Part shown: positions 52,615 to 62,118 of the stretch, piece after piece | How the letters are laid out: every line of letters starts with the position of its first letter | Numbering within the stretch: position 1 is the first letter of the stretch | Source of the DNA: Poriferisodalis sp022821985 | Lineage (GTDB): Bacteria; Actinomycetota; Acidimicrobiia; Acidimicrobiales; Poriferisodalaceae | Length of the DNA stretch: 64,000 nt | NCBI RefSeq assembly: GCF_965219595.1 | Contig: NZ_OZ244781.1 | Span: forward strand, 1,922,001 to 1,986,000 | Direction: 5' to 3' | Translations under genes and position numbers: made by a program | Notes under the pieces: generated by a model | Told to the model about the DNA's origin: nothing | Database searches by the model: none | The model's input: only the letters and a program-made list of their open reading frames with translations

Positions 52615-55600
52615 TTAATCTTCGCCATCGATTGACAGTAGGTGCTTCATCGCTGACGGGAGTGGGTCAGGTCCGTCGCCCAAGGTGAGTTCGTTCATTG
52701 CGTAACGCGCTGCGAGAACTAGCCCTCGTGTGTCGGCGGACTCGCCGATGACGCTGATAGTGGTCGCGAGCATTTCGCTCACTACTGCTAGTCGGTCGTC
52801 ATCTTCACCCGTGAGCGCTTTGCCTGTGCATGCGCTATAGAGCAGGTTCGGGATGCTCTTGCCATTCTCGTGTTCCGACAGGTATGTCACGCGGTGCAGG
52901 AACCAGGCCATCGTGTTTGAGGCGTTAAGCATCCATTCATAGGGACGCCGCAGCAAAGCCGCGATGCCGATATCTAAGTCCGGGTCGTCGCGAGCTTGCT
53001 TGACTAGTTCGGAAAGCAACACGGGTACATCGGATACTTGTGCGCCCAGCAGCGCCATTTGAAACTCTCTGATGTCGGGGAGCCAAGCCCATTCGGCCGA
53101 AGACATGAGTGCTTCGTACAGTGCCCATGTTCCGAACGCGACGACACCATTCTCGCGCGCAAACCGACGCAACGCCAAGTCGTCGCACCATAGCGGAATA
53201 TTGCGCGATTGGGCTACGCGAACTGCCGCGTCCCAGTGCCCATGGTCGATCTCAGACGCGTCTCCGGTGAGGCGAATCGAGACACTGTGGGCATTTTGGC
53301 ATGCTTCCATCAATTCGAGCAGCTGTGCCGGACTTTCGCGCATCGCAGCTCGGTCGTCGTCGTTGTATTCTTGTATGAAGCGCTGACCAGAACCGACATC
53401 GTAGATAAACGAGCCTGTTGGCGAGAGTCGCGCTCTTTGCAGTGCAACGCGCCCATCGAAGAGCAAGTCCTCCGCCAACAAGACGGCCTCGAATGCCTCG
53501 GCAAGTCGCGCGAAGTCACTGTTCGCCCAGAAGTTGAGAACGATAGCGCTTGTATCCACGGCTACGGCGCTACGCAACGCCCCGTGTGCGACAACAAGCT
53601 CTTGTTGCCGTTCTTGAAGATCGATCGGGATGGCTGCCATACCACCCGCTGCGCAATTCAACAACACGTATGCATATGACTCGCCGAGGCCGCGCGCCAA
53701 CTGCCCGTAGGACCCCGCTGCGTGCCTAACTATCAACCCGAGTTCGAGCAACATCACAGCGCGCCGCCGAGCAGATTCCGTCATCTGTTCTGCCATATCG
53801 TCCAGTCCTTGGAAAGCACGTTGCTGCACCAATGAGCTGTCGGGAAAACGGGTAATGTGGTCTTCCAGCAGAGCCTGTATTCGTCGCTGCTGTTTCTCGC
53901 TGGGTTGGGTATCAGATCCCAGCTCCCACAATGCGAGCAGCGCTGTGCCGGTTGCGTCCTCAGAGTCGCGGAACCGTTCGCCCAACTTCAGGACTTCGTC
54001 TTGCTCTTCGCGCAACATGCCAGCGCCGCCGGTAACTGCGATGGACAGACTCGCTTGGCTTCCGTTAGACGGCACAAGATCATGGCTGACCCGGAAAGCC
54101 CATGCCTTTCTGTTCAGCACTTGTCGATGTAACGCATAGACGATGGCCCACGGCGCGTCGGCGTCATCCGGAAACTCATCGTACAGAGCACGCGCTCGGG
54201 CTTCGGCGGTCATCCAATCGGACTGCCTTTCCGCAATGTGGACCAAGAGACGTTTCAGATGACGGCGTTCCCGGCTGGCGGAGACTCGTGCCAAGAGTTC
54301 TTGGGCGAGTTGTTCGGCGTCGCTTAGCTGTCCAGCGTCTACTAGGCATTCTGTTGCGTTGACGCGCAGCGAGTCAGCGTTCAGGTTTTCTGCGGCATCG
54401 AGAAGGGTACTCGCGGCACCATCAGCATCATCGGACGACATTTGCGCTCGCGCATAGCAATCTGCATGTAGCACAGTGCTCAGGCGAAACGGAGCTAAGT
54501 GCTCCATCGCTTGCTCGAACTCTTGACGGGAGCCTGCAGCGACTGCTCGAAGGAGTGCGACATCTGGTTGGGGCAGCGAAGCTGCTCGTGTTTCGTCTGT
54601 TTCACCGCAGAGAGCAAGTCCCAGAAGTGCACGCTTGAGGGCGGGCTCGTCTTCGGCTTCACTTACGGCAATCCTCATTCGCTGAGGTGCCGCCTCGTCG
54701 CCGACGGCGTGTGCCTGCATGGCACGCAGGTACACGAGGTCTTGATGCTCGACTGCTTCGAAGTTCAAGGTGTCGATTCGGTCAGTTTCCCCAAGCATCA
54801 GACATGCATGTGCGAGCATCAGCTGAACATCGCCGAAGCTCGACTCCTTCTCTGTTGCCTCACCATCAGGCGCTGAAGTGCCGAGTGCTACAGCTCGATC
54901 AGGGTCGCCCATCGCAAGTGCCGCTTGCATCGCCAATGCCACAGGTTTCGGTGACGGACCGTTCCACTCGCGAAACATGTCCCGCGCCCGGAGCATCTCA
55001 GCCAGGACCGAATTGAACAGCTCGTCACTCCCGGCAGAGTCGATGCCTCGTTGCTCTATGAGAGCGAGCGTGGCGATTCCTTGGTGGAATACGAGCGATG
55101 CGCGTCCGGCGAAGCGTTCATTGGCGCGTCGCAGCATCTGGCGCGCCGCGTCAAACTGCTCCAATTTGAAATAGGACCACCGGAGCATCATGATCGCTTG
55201 AAGCGCCATCTCTCGGTCCTCGGATAGATGCAGACGAGTGGTCTGCATCTGATCGACGACCGCCTCGGGTTCGTCGTCGAACATGGAGTGCAAAGCGACC
55301 GTCAGAGGGTGGTCCGCGGGCATCGAAGCAGCAATCTGACGCGCAGAGTCCAGATCTTCTGAATCGAACTGGGTGCCGGCCAGTTCTGCCCTAATGACTA
55401 CGGCGTTTGGCGATCCGAGTTCGAGGGCACGTTCTCGTGCCGCATCGCCTCCCACGAGGTCGTAGGCATCAACGAACTTTGCCAGCACTTCCCAAGCTGC
55501 ATAGTCAGCTGCTTGCAGCCAATCCGGAGGCTCGTCGATCATGCGCGCGATCACACCCGGCTGCCTCGCTGAAGGAGACCCAACCAAGCTCAGGAGCTGC

Positions 55601-56154
55601 TGAGCGAGCGTCGGATTGGATGATCGAACAACTTCGATGTGCTCTCGACACGAAGGGGGCAGGGACTCCAAGACGCTCGGCGACTCTGGCGCGGATGATG
55701 TGGTCGCGTGATGAGACAGCGCTGTGACAACCTCGCGAAGCACGTCCTCGGGCGTGCGAAATCGTGCCCAGTGCCTTCCAGTTCGGAAGTCCTCGACTTC
55801 GTCGATGAACCTCTGCTGCGGGGGCTCGATGTCAGCACTCTCCATGTCTTCTTTGAACACGATGACTGCTTTGCAGAGTTCTCTTGCCTTGTCCCATTCC
55901 TGGTGGGTCGCCGATTTTTCGCCATCGACGTACCCGTATTCTCTGCCCAACAGGAAGATCACGATGTCGCACTCGGCAACGGCATCGAGACAGGCTCGCT
56001 GGGACGGAGCGTCCTGCGCCGGCACGGTCAATCCGACGACCACCGCTTCGTGCTGCAGGGCTTCGATCGCGTCTCGCGCTGCTCGGCGCAACTCGCCATA
56101 CCTGCCCCGCATCACCGACGAGACGAAGACCCTCCGGCGAATGTGCTCAACCAT
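52615..56154 (-). CDS. Large DUF4062-TPR-PIN protein, probable defence effector
   Basis: 1179 residues from ATG 56154. The N-terminal ~115 residues form a DUF4062 (TIR-like) domain: RRVFVSSVMRGRYGELRRA, CDIVIFLLGREYGYVD, SATHQEWDKARE. A long helical, TPR-like region (about 140-840) rich in ALxxA and DAxxxxLxxA patterns follows. From about residue 864 a PIN-nuclease-like domain begins with VAVDTSAIVLNF (Asp867) and continues to PLWCDDLALRRFAREN (Asp991/992). A C-terminal helical part closes the protein. The architecture suggests a sensor-nuclease that acts against phage, alongside the restriction pair. Upstream frame to 56349 lacks conserved features and is not included. Confidence 0.72.
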   Translation of the reverse strand: MVEHIRRRVFVSSVMRGRYGELRRAARDAIEALQHEAVVVGLTVPAQDAPSQRACLDAVAECDIVIFLLGREYGYVDGEKSATHQEWDKARELCKAVIVFKEDMESADIEPPQQRFIDEVEDFRTGRHWARFRTPEDVLREVVTALSHHATTSSAPESPSVLESLPPSCREHIEVVRSSNPTLAQQLLSLVGSPSARQPGVIARMIDEPPDWLQAADYAAWEVLAKFVDAYDLVGGDAARERALELGSPNAVVIRAELAGTQFDSEDLDSARQIAASMPADHPLTVALHSMFDDEPEAVVDQMQTTRLHLSEDREMALQAIMMLRWSYFKLEQFDAARQMLRRANERFAGRASLVFHQGIATLALIEQRGIDSAGSDELFNSVLAEMLRARDMFREWNGPSPKPVALAMQAALAMGDPDRAVALGTSAPDGEATEKESSFGDVQLMLAHACLMLGETDRIDTLNFEAVEHQDLVYLRAMQAHAVGDEAAPQRMRIAVSEAEDEPALKRALLGLALCGETDETRAASLPQPDVALLRAVAAGSRQEFEQAMEHLAPFRLSTVLHADCYARAQMSSDDADGAASTLLDAAENLNADSLRVNATECLVDAGQLSDAEQLAQELLARVSASRERRHLKRLLVHIAERQSDWMTAEARARALYDEFPDDADAPWAIVYALHRQVLNRKAWAFRVSHDLVPSNGSQASLSIAVTGGAGMLREEQDEVLKLGERFRDSEDATGTALLALWELGSDTQPSEKQQRRIQALLEDHITRFPDSSLVQQRAFQGLDDMAEQMTESARRRAVMLLELGLIVRHAAGSYGQLARGLGESYAYVLLNCAAGGMAAIPIDLQERQQELVVAHGALRSAVAVDTSAIVLNFWANSDFARLAEAFEAVLLAEDLLFDGRVALQRARLSPTGSFIYDVGSGQRFIQEYNDDDRAAMRESPAQLLELMEACQNAHSVSIRLTGDASEIDHGHWDAAVRVAQSRNIPLWCDDLALRRFARENGVVAFGTWALYEALMSSAEWAWLPDIREFQMALLGAQVSDVPVLLSELVKQARDDPDLDIGIAALLRRPYEWMLNASNTMAWFLHRVTYLSEHENGKSIPNLLYSACTGKALTGEDDDRLAVVSEMLATTISVIGESADTRGLVLAARYAMNELTLGDGPDPLPSAMKHLLSIDGED

Positions 56155-56600
56155 CTTCCGCCCTGCCCGTTCAGCAGCGTGACTCGGCTTCAACAGACAC
56201 GTCGACAGCACGGCGCTGCACAGCGAAGCGAATCGATCGAGCGCCCCCAGGTGCCGCCGGTCGCGTGCCGTCCTGCATGACCCGTGAATGTAGTGAGCAG
56301 CGGCTCGTGGCAGACCGCAATTTCGCTGGACACTCCAGCTGCACGGCACTCTCGATGACAGGACGAATTTGCGGCCCGCGCTTCGTGTCCGGCAGCTCTA
56401 GGGTTCCTGCCCCATGAGCAACACTGACCAACCCTCCTAGCTTCGGGGGAAAATCCACCGGCTTGGGACTAAACGGCCCCGATGGCTCCCGCCGGGGGTT
56501 TCCCATCTCTCGCAGTTGCAGGACCCGAAGCGCTGGAATCTCCTGAAATTCCTACCGAAACCGGCACCTGAGCGGCGGCGACCGCTGCGAGACTTGCACG
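56155..56600. other. Spacer between defence island and rpiB
   Basis: About 450 bases without a supported gene. Weak frames on both strands show no domain. The rpiB promoter (GAGACT at 56589-56594) lies at its right end. Confidence 0.5.
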
Positions 56601-57074
56601 GTGGCTCACGGCGACACGCACACCCCTACGACGCTGACCATTGCGCTCGCTGCCGATCACGCCGGCTGGGAACTCAAAGACCGCTTGGCGCAGCACTTGC
56701 GCGGCAGCGGATACGAGGTGGTCGACCTGGGCACCAACGGCCCGGAGTCGGTCGACTACCCCGATTTCGGCGAGGCCGTCGGAATGGCGGTGGCGAACCG
56801 GACGGCAGACCTCGGTGTGGCCGTGTGCGGCAGCGGCATCGGCATCGCGATGGCCGCCGGCAAGGTGGCCGGCATCCGTGCGGCCACCGTGCACGACGAG
56901 ACATCGGCCCGGCTCGCTCGCGAGCACAACGATGCCAACGTGATCTGCCTCGGCGCCCGTCTGTTGGATCCCGGCGGCGCGGTAGCGGCGCTCGATGCGT
57001 ACCTCGCAGCGGCGTTCGAAGGCGGACGGCATCAGCGACGGGTGGACAAGATCGACGCACTGGGCCGGCGCTGA
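56601..57074 (+). CDS. rpiB: Ribose-5-phosphate isomerase B
   Basis: 157 residues. ALAADHAGWELKDRLAQHL, GTNGPESVDYPDFGEAV and the active-site VCGSGIGIAMAAGKVAGIRA are characteristic. It interconverts ribulose- and ribose-5-phosphate. GTG 56601 is six bases after GAGACT, probably leaderless. glyA follows in the same direction. Confidence 0.93.
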   Translation: MAHGDTHTPTTLTIALAADHAGWELKDRLAQHLRGSGYEVVDLGTNGPESVDYPDFGEAVGMAVANRTADLGVAVCGSGIGIAMAAGKVAGIRAATVHDETSARLAREHNDANVICLGARLLDPGGAVAALDAYLAAAFEGGRHQRRVDKIDALGRR

Positions 57075-57129
57075 AACCGCCCCGGCCTCCGAGGGCTCAC
57101 CGAGGAACACCGCAAGGAGACACAGCTTC

Positions 57130-58398
57130 ATGACCCGAATGCACCCCACTGCAGCGAGCTGGGCACCGCTCGGCGATCCCGAGATCGATGCCGTGCTGGC
57201 AGCCGAACTCGAGCGCCAGATGACCACGATCCAGCTCATCGCCTCGGAGAACTTCGCCTCGCCTGCGGTCATGGCGGCCACCGGCAGCGTGCTCACCAAC
57301 AAGTACAGCGAGGGCTACCCCCGCCGTCGCTACTACGGCGGCAATGCCAATGCCGACACGGCCGAGCAGCTGGCGATCGACCGGGTGAAGGCGCTCTTCG
57401 GCGCAGAGCATGCGAACGTGCAGCCCCATTCAGGGTCGCAGGCCAACGCCGCGGTGTACCTCGCGCTGCTCGACATCGGCGACACGGTGATGGGCATGAG
57501 CCTCGATCACGGCGGTCACCTCACCCACGGATCGCCGGTGAATGCCAGCGGCAAGCTCTACAACTTCGTCAGCTACGGACTGACTCGCAGCGACGAGCGC
57601 ATCGACTACGAAGCCATGGCCGGGCTGGCTCGTGAGCACCGGCCCAAGCTGATCGTGGCAGGCGCCACGGCGTATCCCCGCCGCATCGACCCGGCACCGT
57701 TCCGCGAGATCTGCGACGAGACCGGAGCGGTGTTCATGTTCGATGCAGCCCATATCGCCGGGTTGATCGTGGGAGGGGTGCACCCGAATCCGGTCCCGTT
57801 CGCCGACATCGTCACGTTCACCACGCACAAGACGATGCGCGGGCCGCGCGGCGGAGCGATCCTGTCCACCCAGGAATACGCCAAGCGCATCGACTCGGCG
57901 GTGTTCCCCGGCAGCCAAGGCGGGCCGCTCGACCATGCCGTCGCGGCCAAGGCGGTGGGCTTCGCCGAGGCCGCCCGTCCTGAGTTCGCCGACTACCAGG
58001 CGCGTATCGTCGCCAACGCCGCGGCGCTGGCCAATGCGCTCGGCAATCACGGTTTCCGGCTGGTCTCCGGCGGAACCGACAACCACCTGCTGCTGATCGA
58101 CCTGCGCACCTTCGACGCCGACCTGACGGGCAAGGTGGCCCAGGAGGCGCTCGATGCGGCCGGCATCACGCTGAACCGCAACGCCATCCCCGACGACCCG
58201 CGTTCGCCGTTCGTGACGAGCGGCTTGCGGATGGGCACCCCATCGGTCACCACCCAGGGCATGGGGCCAGACGAGATGACGAAGATTGCCGAGTTCACCG
58301 CGCGCGTGCTGAGCGCCCCCGACGATGAGGCCGTCATCGCCCAGGTGCGCGCGGAAGTCGCCGAACTCTGCGCCGCCCACCCGCCCTACGGCTGTTGA
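57130..58398 (+). CDS. glyA: Serine hydroxymethyltransferase
   Basis: 422 residues. PLP lysine is in VTFTTHKTMRGPRGG; TTIQLIASENFASPAVM, TNKYSEGYPRRRYYGG and NVQPHSGSQANAAVY are classic SHMT motifs. It converts serine to glycine and supplies one-carbon units. ATG 57130 follows AAGGAG at 57114-57119. The accessory module 4 begins about 145 bases after its stop. Confidence 0.96.
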   Translation: MTRMHPTAASWAPLGDPEIDAVLAAELERQMTTIQLIASENFASPAVMAATGSVLTNKYSEGYPRRRYYGGNANADTAEQLAIDRVKALFGAEHANVQPHSGSQANAAVYLALLDIGDTVMGMSLDHGGHLTHGSPVNASGKLYNFVSYGLTRSDERIDYEAMAGLAREHRPKLIVAGATAYPRRIDPAPFREICDETGAVFMFDAAHIAGLIVGGVHPNPVPFADIVTFTTHKTMRGPRGGAILSTQEYAKRIDSAVFPGSQGGPLDHAVAAKAVGFAEAARPEFADYQARIVANAAALANALGNHGFRLVSGGTDNHLLLIDLRTFDADLTGKVAQEALDAAGITLNRNAIPDDPRSPFVTSGLRMGTPSVTTQGMGPDEMTKIAEFTARVLSAPDDEAVIAQVRAEVAELCAAHPPYGC

Positions 58399-58909
58399 GT
58401 CGCTGACCCGCGATCAGCCGTGCTGACTATCTCCATGTATTTTGATATATCTGGTTGCCTGTCACGCCGGAGCTTCGGCTGAGATGCGTCTCGGCGAGCG
58501 TCCAGCAGGCCGTTCCGCTCGCTTCGAGGCGGTCTGAAGCCGCTGGTCAGAGCAGGTTTTCGAGCGTTCTGTAAACGTTCGTATAGTACCTCGCCCGAAC
58601 AGGCCTCACAACCCCGCCGCCCGGCGTAGACCGGCCGCCGCGCGGCGGTGCCCGCAGCAGGCCCCGAACCCGCATGCCTGCTGGGCTTCCGCTCTGCTGC
58701 TGCCCGCCAGGCTGGCTCGGGCACCGAGGGCCTGAATGTGCATGTCTCGGTTCGGTTTCGGCGTCCGCAAAACGAACGATTCGCGACCGAGGCCCCGCAA
58801 GGGGCCGTGCCGGCCCTGCGGGCGGCAACAAATTGCATGGGTTCCCTCCCAGCGGCCGGCGCGGTCGTGGATCACCCGCATCCACCCGAACCGACCCAAG
58901 GCAGTCCCC
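58399..58909 (+). promoter_or_regulatory. Spacer, promoter and long leader of A4
   Basis: 58399-58542 shows nothing except an AT-rich patch at 58430-58455. From 58543 the sequence resembles the constant-region repeat: CCGCTGGTCAGAG, then GTAAACGTTCGTATAGTA with the -10 box TATAGT at 58582-58587. A leader of about 315 bases leads to ATG 58910, with similarity to the other leaders near its end (CGCAAAACGAACGATTC, GTGGATCAC). Confidence 0.55.
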
Positions 58910-60181
58910 ATGACCAAACGAACCCTCGCAGCGCTGTGCGCGCTGCTCGTCGCAGCGTCCACGCTCACCGTCATCGCCGCGGCGCCCGCCGGCGCTCACG
59001 GCGTCACCGTGCGCCGCTGCGCCTATGACCCCTTCGCCGGCAACCAGTGCTGGAACGAGAACGTCGCCCACAGCCACGGAGCCGGCGGCGGCGGTCGCCG
59101 TCCCGCGCCCTCCTGCGGCGAAGGGATGATCGGCACCTACCCGAACTGCTACCCCGCCCCGTCCACCAACGAAAACCACGACCCCAACGCCGACGGCAGC
59201 GACGATGGCGGCGGCTCCGATGATGGCGGCGACGATGACTCGGGTGGCAAGAGCGGCCAGAAAGGGACGCGCTCAAACCGCCAGACCGACGGCTCGGGCG
59301 ACGGCGGCGACGACAGCGGCGACACCGATGACGGTGCCGACTCTGGTGACGGCAGCGATGACTCCGGTGGCGGCGATGGCAGCGGCTCCGGCTCCGGTTC
59401 CGGTTCGGGCTCGGGCGGCTCGGGCTCGGGCAGCGGCTCAGGCTCCGGCACAGGAACAGGTACCGGCGGCAGTACCGACCCCTGCGGTGATTATGCGAGG
59501 GCGTTGATCGAGACGATCAACAAGAACGATGCCAACACTGGTACGCATTACGCGCCGCCTGCACGTCCGGCACAATGCCCAGATTCGGACGTACTCGGGG
59601 CCATCAAGAACGTTGGGGACAGCGTTGCAAGGAAAGTCCGTGACATTCTCAACAAGATTGCTGAAGACACCGGTGAATCAGCGTTGCAAAACGCCGAAAT
59701 AACAGCAGAATTTGGTAAAGAGATGCAGCGTGTTTGGGACAAAACACCTGAACCCGTGCAAGTATTCATTGTGAGCTTGGCCACTACTGCGGGCTGCACT
59801 GCATTGGTTGCATTAGCTGTCAAAACGACCGTTGCCACAGGGGGCGCAGCAGCGCCAGCTTGGGTTTCATGGACGATAGGCGGGGGCGCAGGTGTATGTA
59901 GTGCCACGGTGGCTGGAGCGCTTGTTGCTTTTGGGAACGGTCACCCAAGTGGCAACGATGACGGCGAGAGCGATGACGGAGACGAAAGCAAAGCTGAAGA
60001 CGATGACTCCGGCATTCCCGGCGACTTCAATCACAACGGCCGCATCGATGACTACGACGTAGACAAAGCCACGCAGAAGTGGCTGGCGGGCCAGCTCGAC
60101 AAAAACGAGCTGACGCGGATTCAGAACGAGCGCGATTGTGCCGACGGCTGGGCCGACGCCTGTGAGGCGTTAGGCCGATGA
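58910..60181 (+). CDS. Module protein A4: secreted, intact, lower-GC core
   Basis: 423 residues. Signal peptide (1-29) and constant domain to about residue 50 are almost identical to A1; then a His-rich AHSHGAG variant and cysteines 69 and 80. Residues 90-188 are Asp/Gly/Ser linker. The core starts STDPCGDYARALIETINKN (188-206, as in A1) and has two hydrophobic stretches with Cys296 and Cys330. An acidic linker leads to a dockerin-like loop GDFNHNGRIDDYDVDKATQK (371-390), unlike the EF-hand form of A1-A3, and a tail with Cys410 and Cys418. The core (about 59560-59960) is clearly lower in GC than both ends, as is the following B10 gene, suggesting they arrived together. Confidence 0.85.
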   Translation: MTKRTLAALCALLVAASTLTVIAAAPAGAHGVTVRRCAYDPFAGNQCWNENVAHSHGAGGGGRRPAPSCGEGMIGTYPNCYPAPSTNENHDPNADGSDDGGGSDDGGDDDSGGKSGQKGTRSNRQTDGSGDGGDDSGDTDDGADSGDGSDDSGGGDGSGSGSGSGSGSGGSGSGSGSGSGTGTGTGGSTDPCGDYARALIETINKNDANTGTHYAPPARPAQCPDSDVLGAIKNVGDSVARKVRDILNKIAEDTGESALQNAEITAEFGKEMQRVWDKTPEPVQVFIVSLATTAGCTALVALAVKTTVATGGAAAPAWVSWTIGGGAGVCSATVAGALVAFGNGHPSGNDDGESDDGDESKAEDDDSGIPGDFNHNGRIDDYDVDKATQKWLAGQLDKNELTRIQNERDCADGWADACEALGR

Positions 60182-60204
60182 CTGCTACCTGCTATCCTGA
60201 ATTC

Positions 60205-60465
60205 ATGAGTGCTACGGAGGCACCACGGAAAACGCGTACAGGGCGGAAATATATGCTCGTGTATTTTTGCGTGGCTTTTGCAAGTTACTGGACAGTTGTT
60301 GTCTTGCTTGGCCTAGGTGTTCCGATGTTGGTGGTTATTGCTGCTGTATTGTGCGGCGGCGGCCTTTGTCTCTGGCGTGCTGTCGTGTTGTATCAGCGTG
60401 ATGCTAAGGATCCGCCACGGGTCAAGCCGAGTGATCTCAGTCGCTGCAAGGGGCTTAGTGCTTGA
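60205..60465 (+). CDS. Module protein B10: small membrane protein
   Basis: 86 residues from leaderless ATG 60205, six bases after TATCCT (60193-60198). The alternative ATG 60178 overlaps the A4 stop and adds translated promoter. Two hydrophobic helices (about 13-30 and 32-54) with a basic N-terminus KTRTGRKY. Lower GC than surrounding DNA, matching the A4 core. Candidate partner of A4; function unknown. Confidence 0.7.
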   Translation: MSATEAPRKTRTGRKYMLVYFCVAFASYWTVVVLLGLGVPMLVVIAAVLCGGGLCLWRAVVLYQRDAKDPPRVKPSDLSRCKGLSA

Positions 60466-60858
60466 CTCTCAAGCAAACTACACGCCCGAACCTATCCCGC
60501 GGCGGGTCCTAAGCGGCAGCGTCGCGAGGCAGCTGTTGGGGGCCTGTCGGGCTGAGCGTTGGGCGGGCTGTCGGTGCGCCCAAGTGCGCGGTAGCGCCCT
60601 GTCCCGGGCGGGCTGCAGCCTCCTCTTGCGGAAGTCCTTGGGGTCGGCGCTGAGGGGTTCCGCGCGTGTCACGTTGGGTTGGTGCCGCAGGCCTCGCGCG
60701 CAGACCGGCAGCCGCATTGGCGGGCGTCGGGGTGGGTTCCGTGGTTTACACACGATGTCCTGCGTGCGCTCGGGGCCGCACTGGGGCGGTCAGCAGCCGC
60801 AGCCCGGTACGAATGAGCTTGATGGCGGTGGCGAGGCTGCTGTCGTAGGGCGTACGGA
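60466..60858. other. Spacer between B10 and second recombinase
   Basis: No supported gene. A degenerate E repeat (GGCGCTGAGGGGTTCCGCGCGTGT) lies at about 60642-60668. Weak frames here lack conserved features. Confidence 0.45.
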
Positions 60859-61650
60859 CTAGCGGCAGTCGCTGAGCGTGTTGTCGCTGCCGGTTGTGGC
60901 GGTGTGGGCTGCTTTGGCGGCAGCTCGGCGGTCGAGTCGCAGGGTGTGCAGGGCGCGTTTGACGGCCATGGCGTTCCATGGCCGTTGCCTATCGCCAGTG
61001 GCGCGGGGCAAGCCCTCCGCAGTGAGCGCGTCCGCGACGGCGCGAAGGGTGAGCCCGTCTGCTGTCAGCTGCTCGGCACGCTGTGCCGCTGACCGCGTCT
61101 GGTCGCTGACGGGGCGCCCCAACCGCACTCCTGCGGCGGCGCGTTCGGCGAGCGCCAGGCGGGTGCGCTCGGCGGTCATGTCGCGCTCCATGCGGGCCAT
61201 AGAGGCCATCACAGTCGCGATCATGAGTCCGGCGGGGGTGGTGGTGTCGACGTTGAGGTCGAGCATCACCACCGACCAGCCCTCCCGTTCCGCGCGGTCC
61301 ATCAGCGCGAGCACATCGATGACGCTGCGCCCGAGTCGATCGAGCCGCGACACCACGAGGGTGCCGGCCGGGTCGGCGGGATCGGCCAGCCGGTCCAGCA
61401 GCACGCTGAGCACAGGCCGCTCGTCGGGCGCGAGCATGCCGCTCGTGCCGTTCTCGCTGTGATGCTCTACCGCGGTCCTGTCGGGGCGGCTGGCGGCCCA
61501 GCCGTCGATGGCGGACTGCTGCGCTGCGATCCCCAGCCCGCTGCGGGACTGCTCGACTGTGGACACACGCGAATAGCCCAGCGCTACGGCGTCGGGGGAC
61601 GGTGAGTCGGTGCCGGAGTGATTGGTCGGGATATCAGGCTCTGATGACAT
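60859..61650 (-). CDS. Serine recombinase (resolvase/invertase family), copy 2
   Basis: 263 residues, closely similar to copy 1 at 24519. Catalytic serine in GYSRVSTVEQSRSG, conserved VVSRLDRLGRSVIDV, arm helix MARMERDMTAERTRLAL and C-terminal helix-turn-helix. ATG 61650 lies six bases after TATCGT on the minus strand (61657-61662). A longer frame to 62022 overlaps the ATP synthase genes and is rejected. It ends module 4, convergent to B10, as copy 1 ends next to B7. Confidence 0.9.
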   Translation of the reverse strand: MSSEPDIPTNHSGTDSPSPDAVALGYSRVSTVEQSRSGLGIAAQQSAIDGWAASRPDRTAVEHHSENGTSGMLAPDERPVLSVLLDRLADPADPAGTLVVSRLDRLGRSVIDVLALMDRAEREGWSVVMLDLNVDTTTPAGLMIATVMASMARMERDMTAERTRLALAERAAAGVRLGRPVSDQTRSAAQRAEQLTADGLTLRAVADALTAEGLPRATGDRQRPWNAMAVKRALHTLRLDRRAAAKAAHTATTGSDNTLSDCR

Positions 61651-61758
61651 GACATAACGATATACGGATCTATAGCAATTCTCGCCGGGTTGCGTGACGT
61701 CGCCAAGTCCTGTGCCGACTACCCGCCTCGCAGCTGTTGACGCTCGTAACCTGTGCGC

Positions 61759-62118
61759 ATGGCACGCAGCCCCGTCGGCGGCAAAGGCAGTGAGGACGGT
61801 CTGGCCAAGGCCTTCGAGATCGTGATGACTCCGGCAATATTCGCAGCGGCGGGGTTCGGCTTGGATCGCTGGTGGGGCACCGGGCCGTGGCTTGCGCTGA
61901 GCTTCGGTATGACCGCGTTCGTCGTGAAGCTCCTCGTTGAGTGGTATCGCTACGCCGAGCGAATGCAGATCCATGAGCAGGAGCTGGCTGCGAGCCGTCC
62001 CTCCGATCGACGGGGCATCCATCGCGACAGCGACCTCGACGTTCCTGCATCGCTGCCGGTCGGCGTATCGCTCGACGCCTCGGAACCGCCCGAACCGACT
62101 CCGCCCGTGGCAGCGTGA
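61759..62118 (+). CDS. AtpZ/AtpI-like accessory membrane protein
   Basis: 119 residues. Two membrane helices (about 22-38 and 44-60) with GLAKAFEIVMTPAIFAAAGF GLDRWWGTGPW in the first half, typical of small proteins that precede the ATP synthase operon. ATG 61759 is six bases after TAACCT (61747-61752). Its stop overlaps the next start (GTGA). Confidence 0.75.
   Translation: MARSPVGGKGSEDGLAKAFEIVMTPAIFAAAGFGLDRWWGTGPWLALSFGMTAFVVKLLVEWYRYAERMQIHEQELAASRPSDRRGIHRDSDLDVPASLPVGVSLDASEPPEPTPPVAA

Noticed and set aside
52378..52635. Small plus-strand gene at the end of the defence island
   Set aside because: The frame overlaps the end of the restriction gene and of the convergent large gene and shows no recognisable feature.
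56155..56349. N-terminal extension of the DUF4062 protein
   Set aside because: The extra residues before ATG 56154 are Cys/Arg-rich without family similarity, and the DUF4062 domain begins right after the later ATG.
61651..62022. N-terminal extension of the second recombinase
   Set aside because: It would overlap the ATP synthase accessory genes on the other strand; a leaderless promoter sits directly before ATG 61650.
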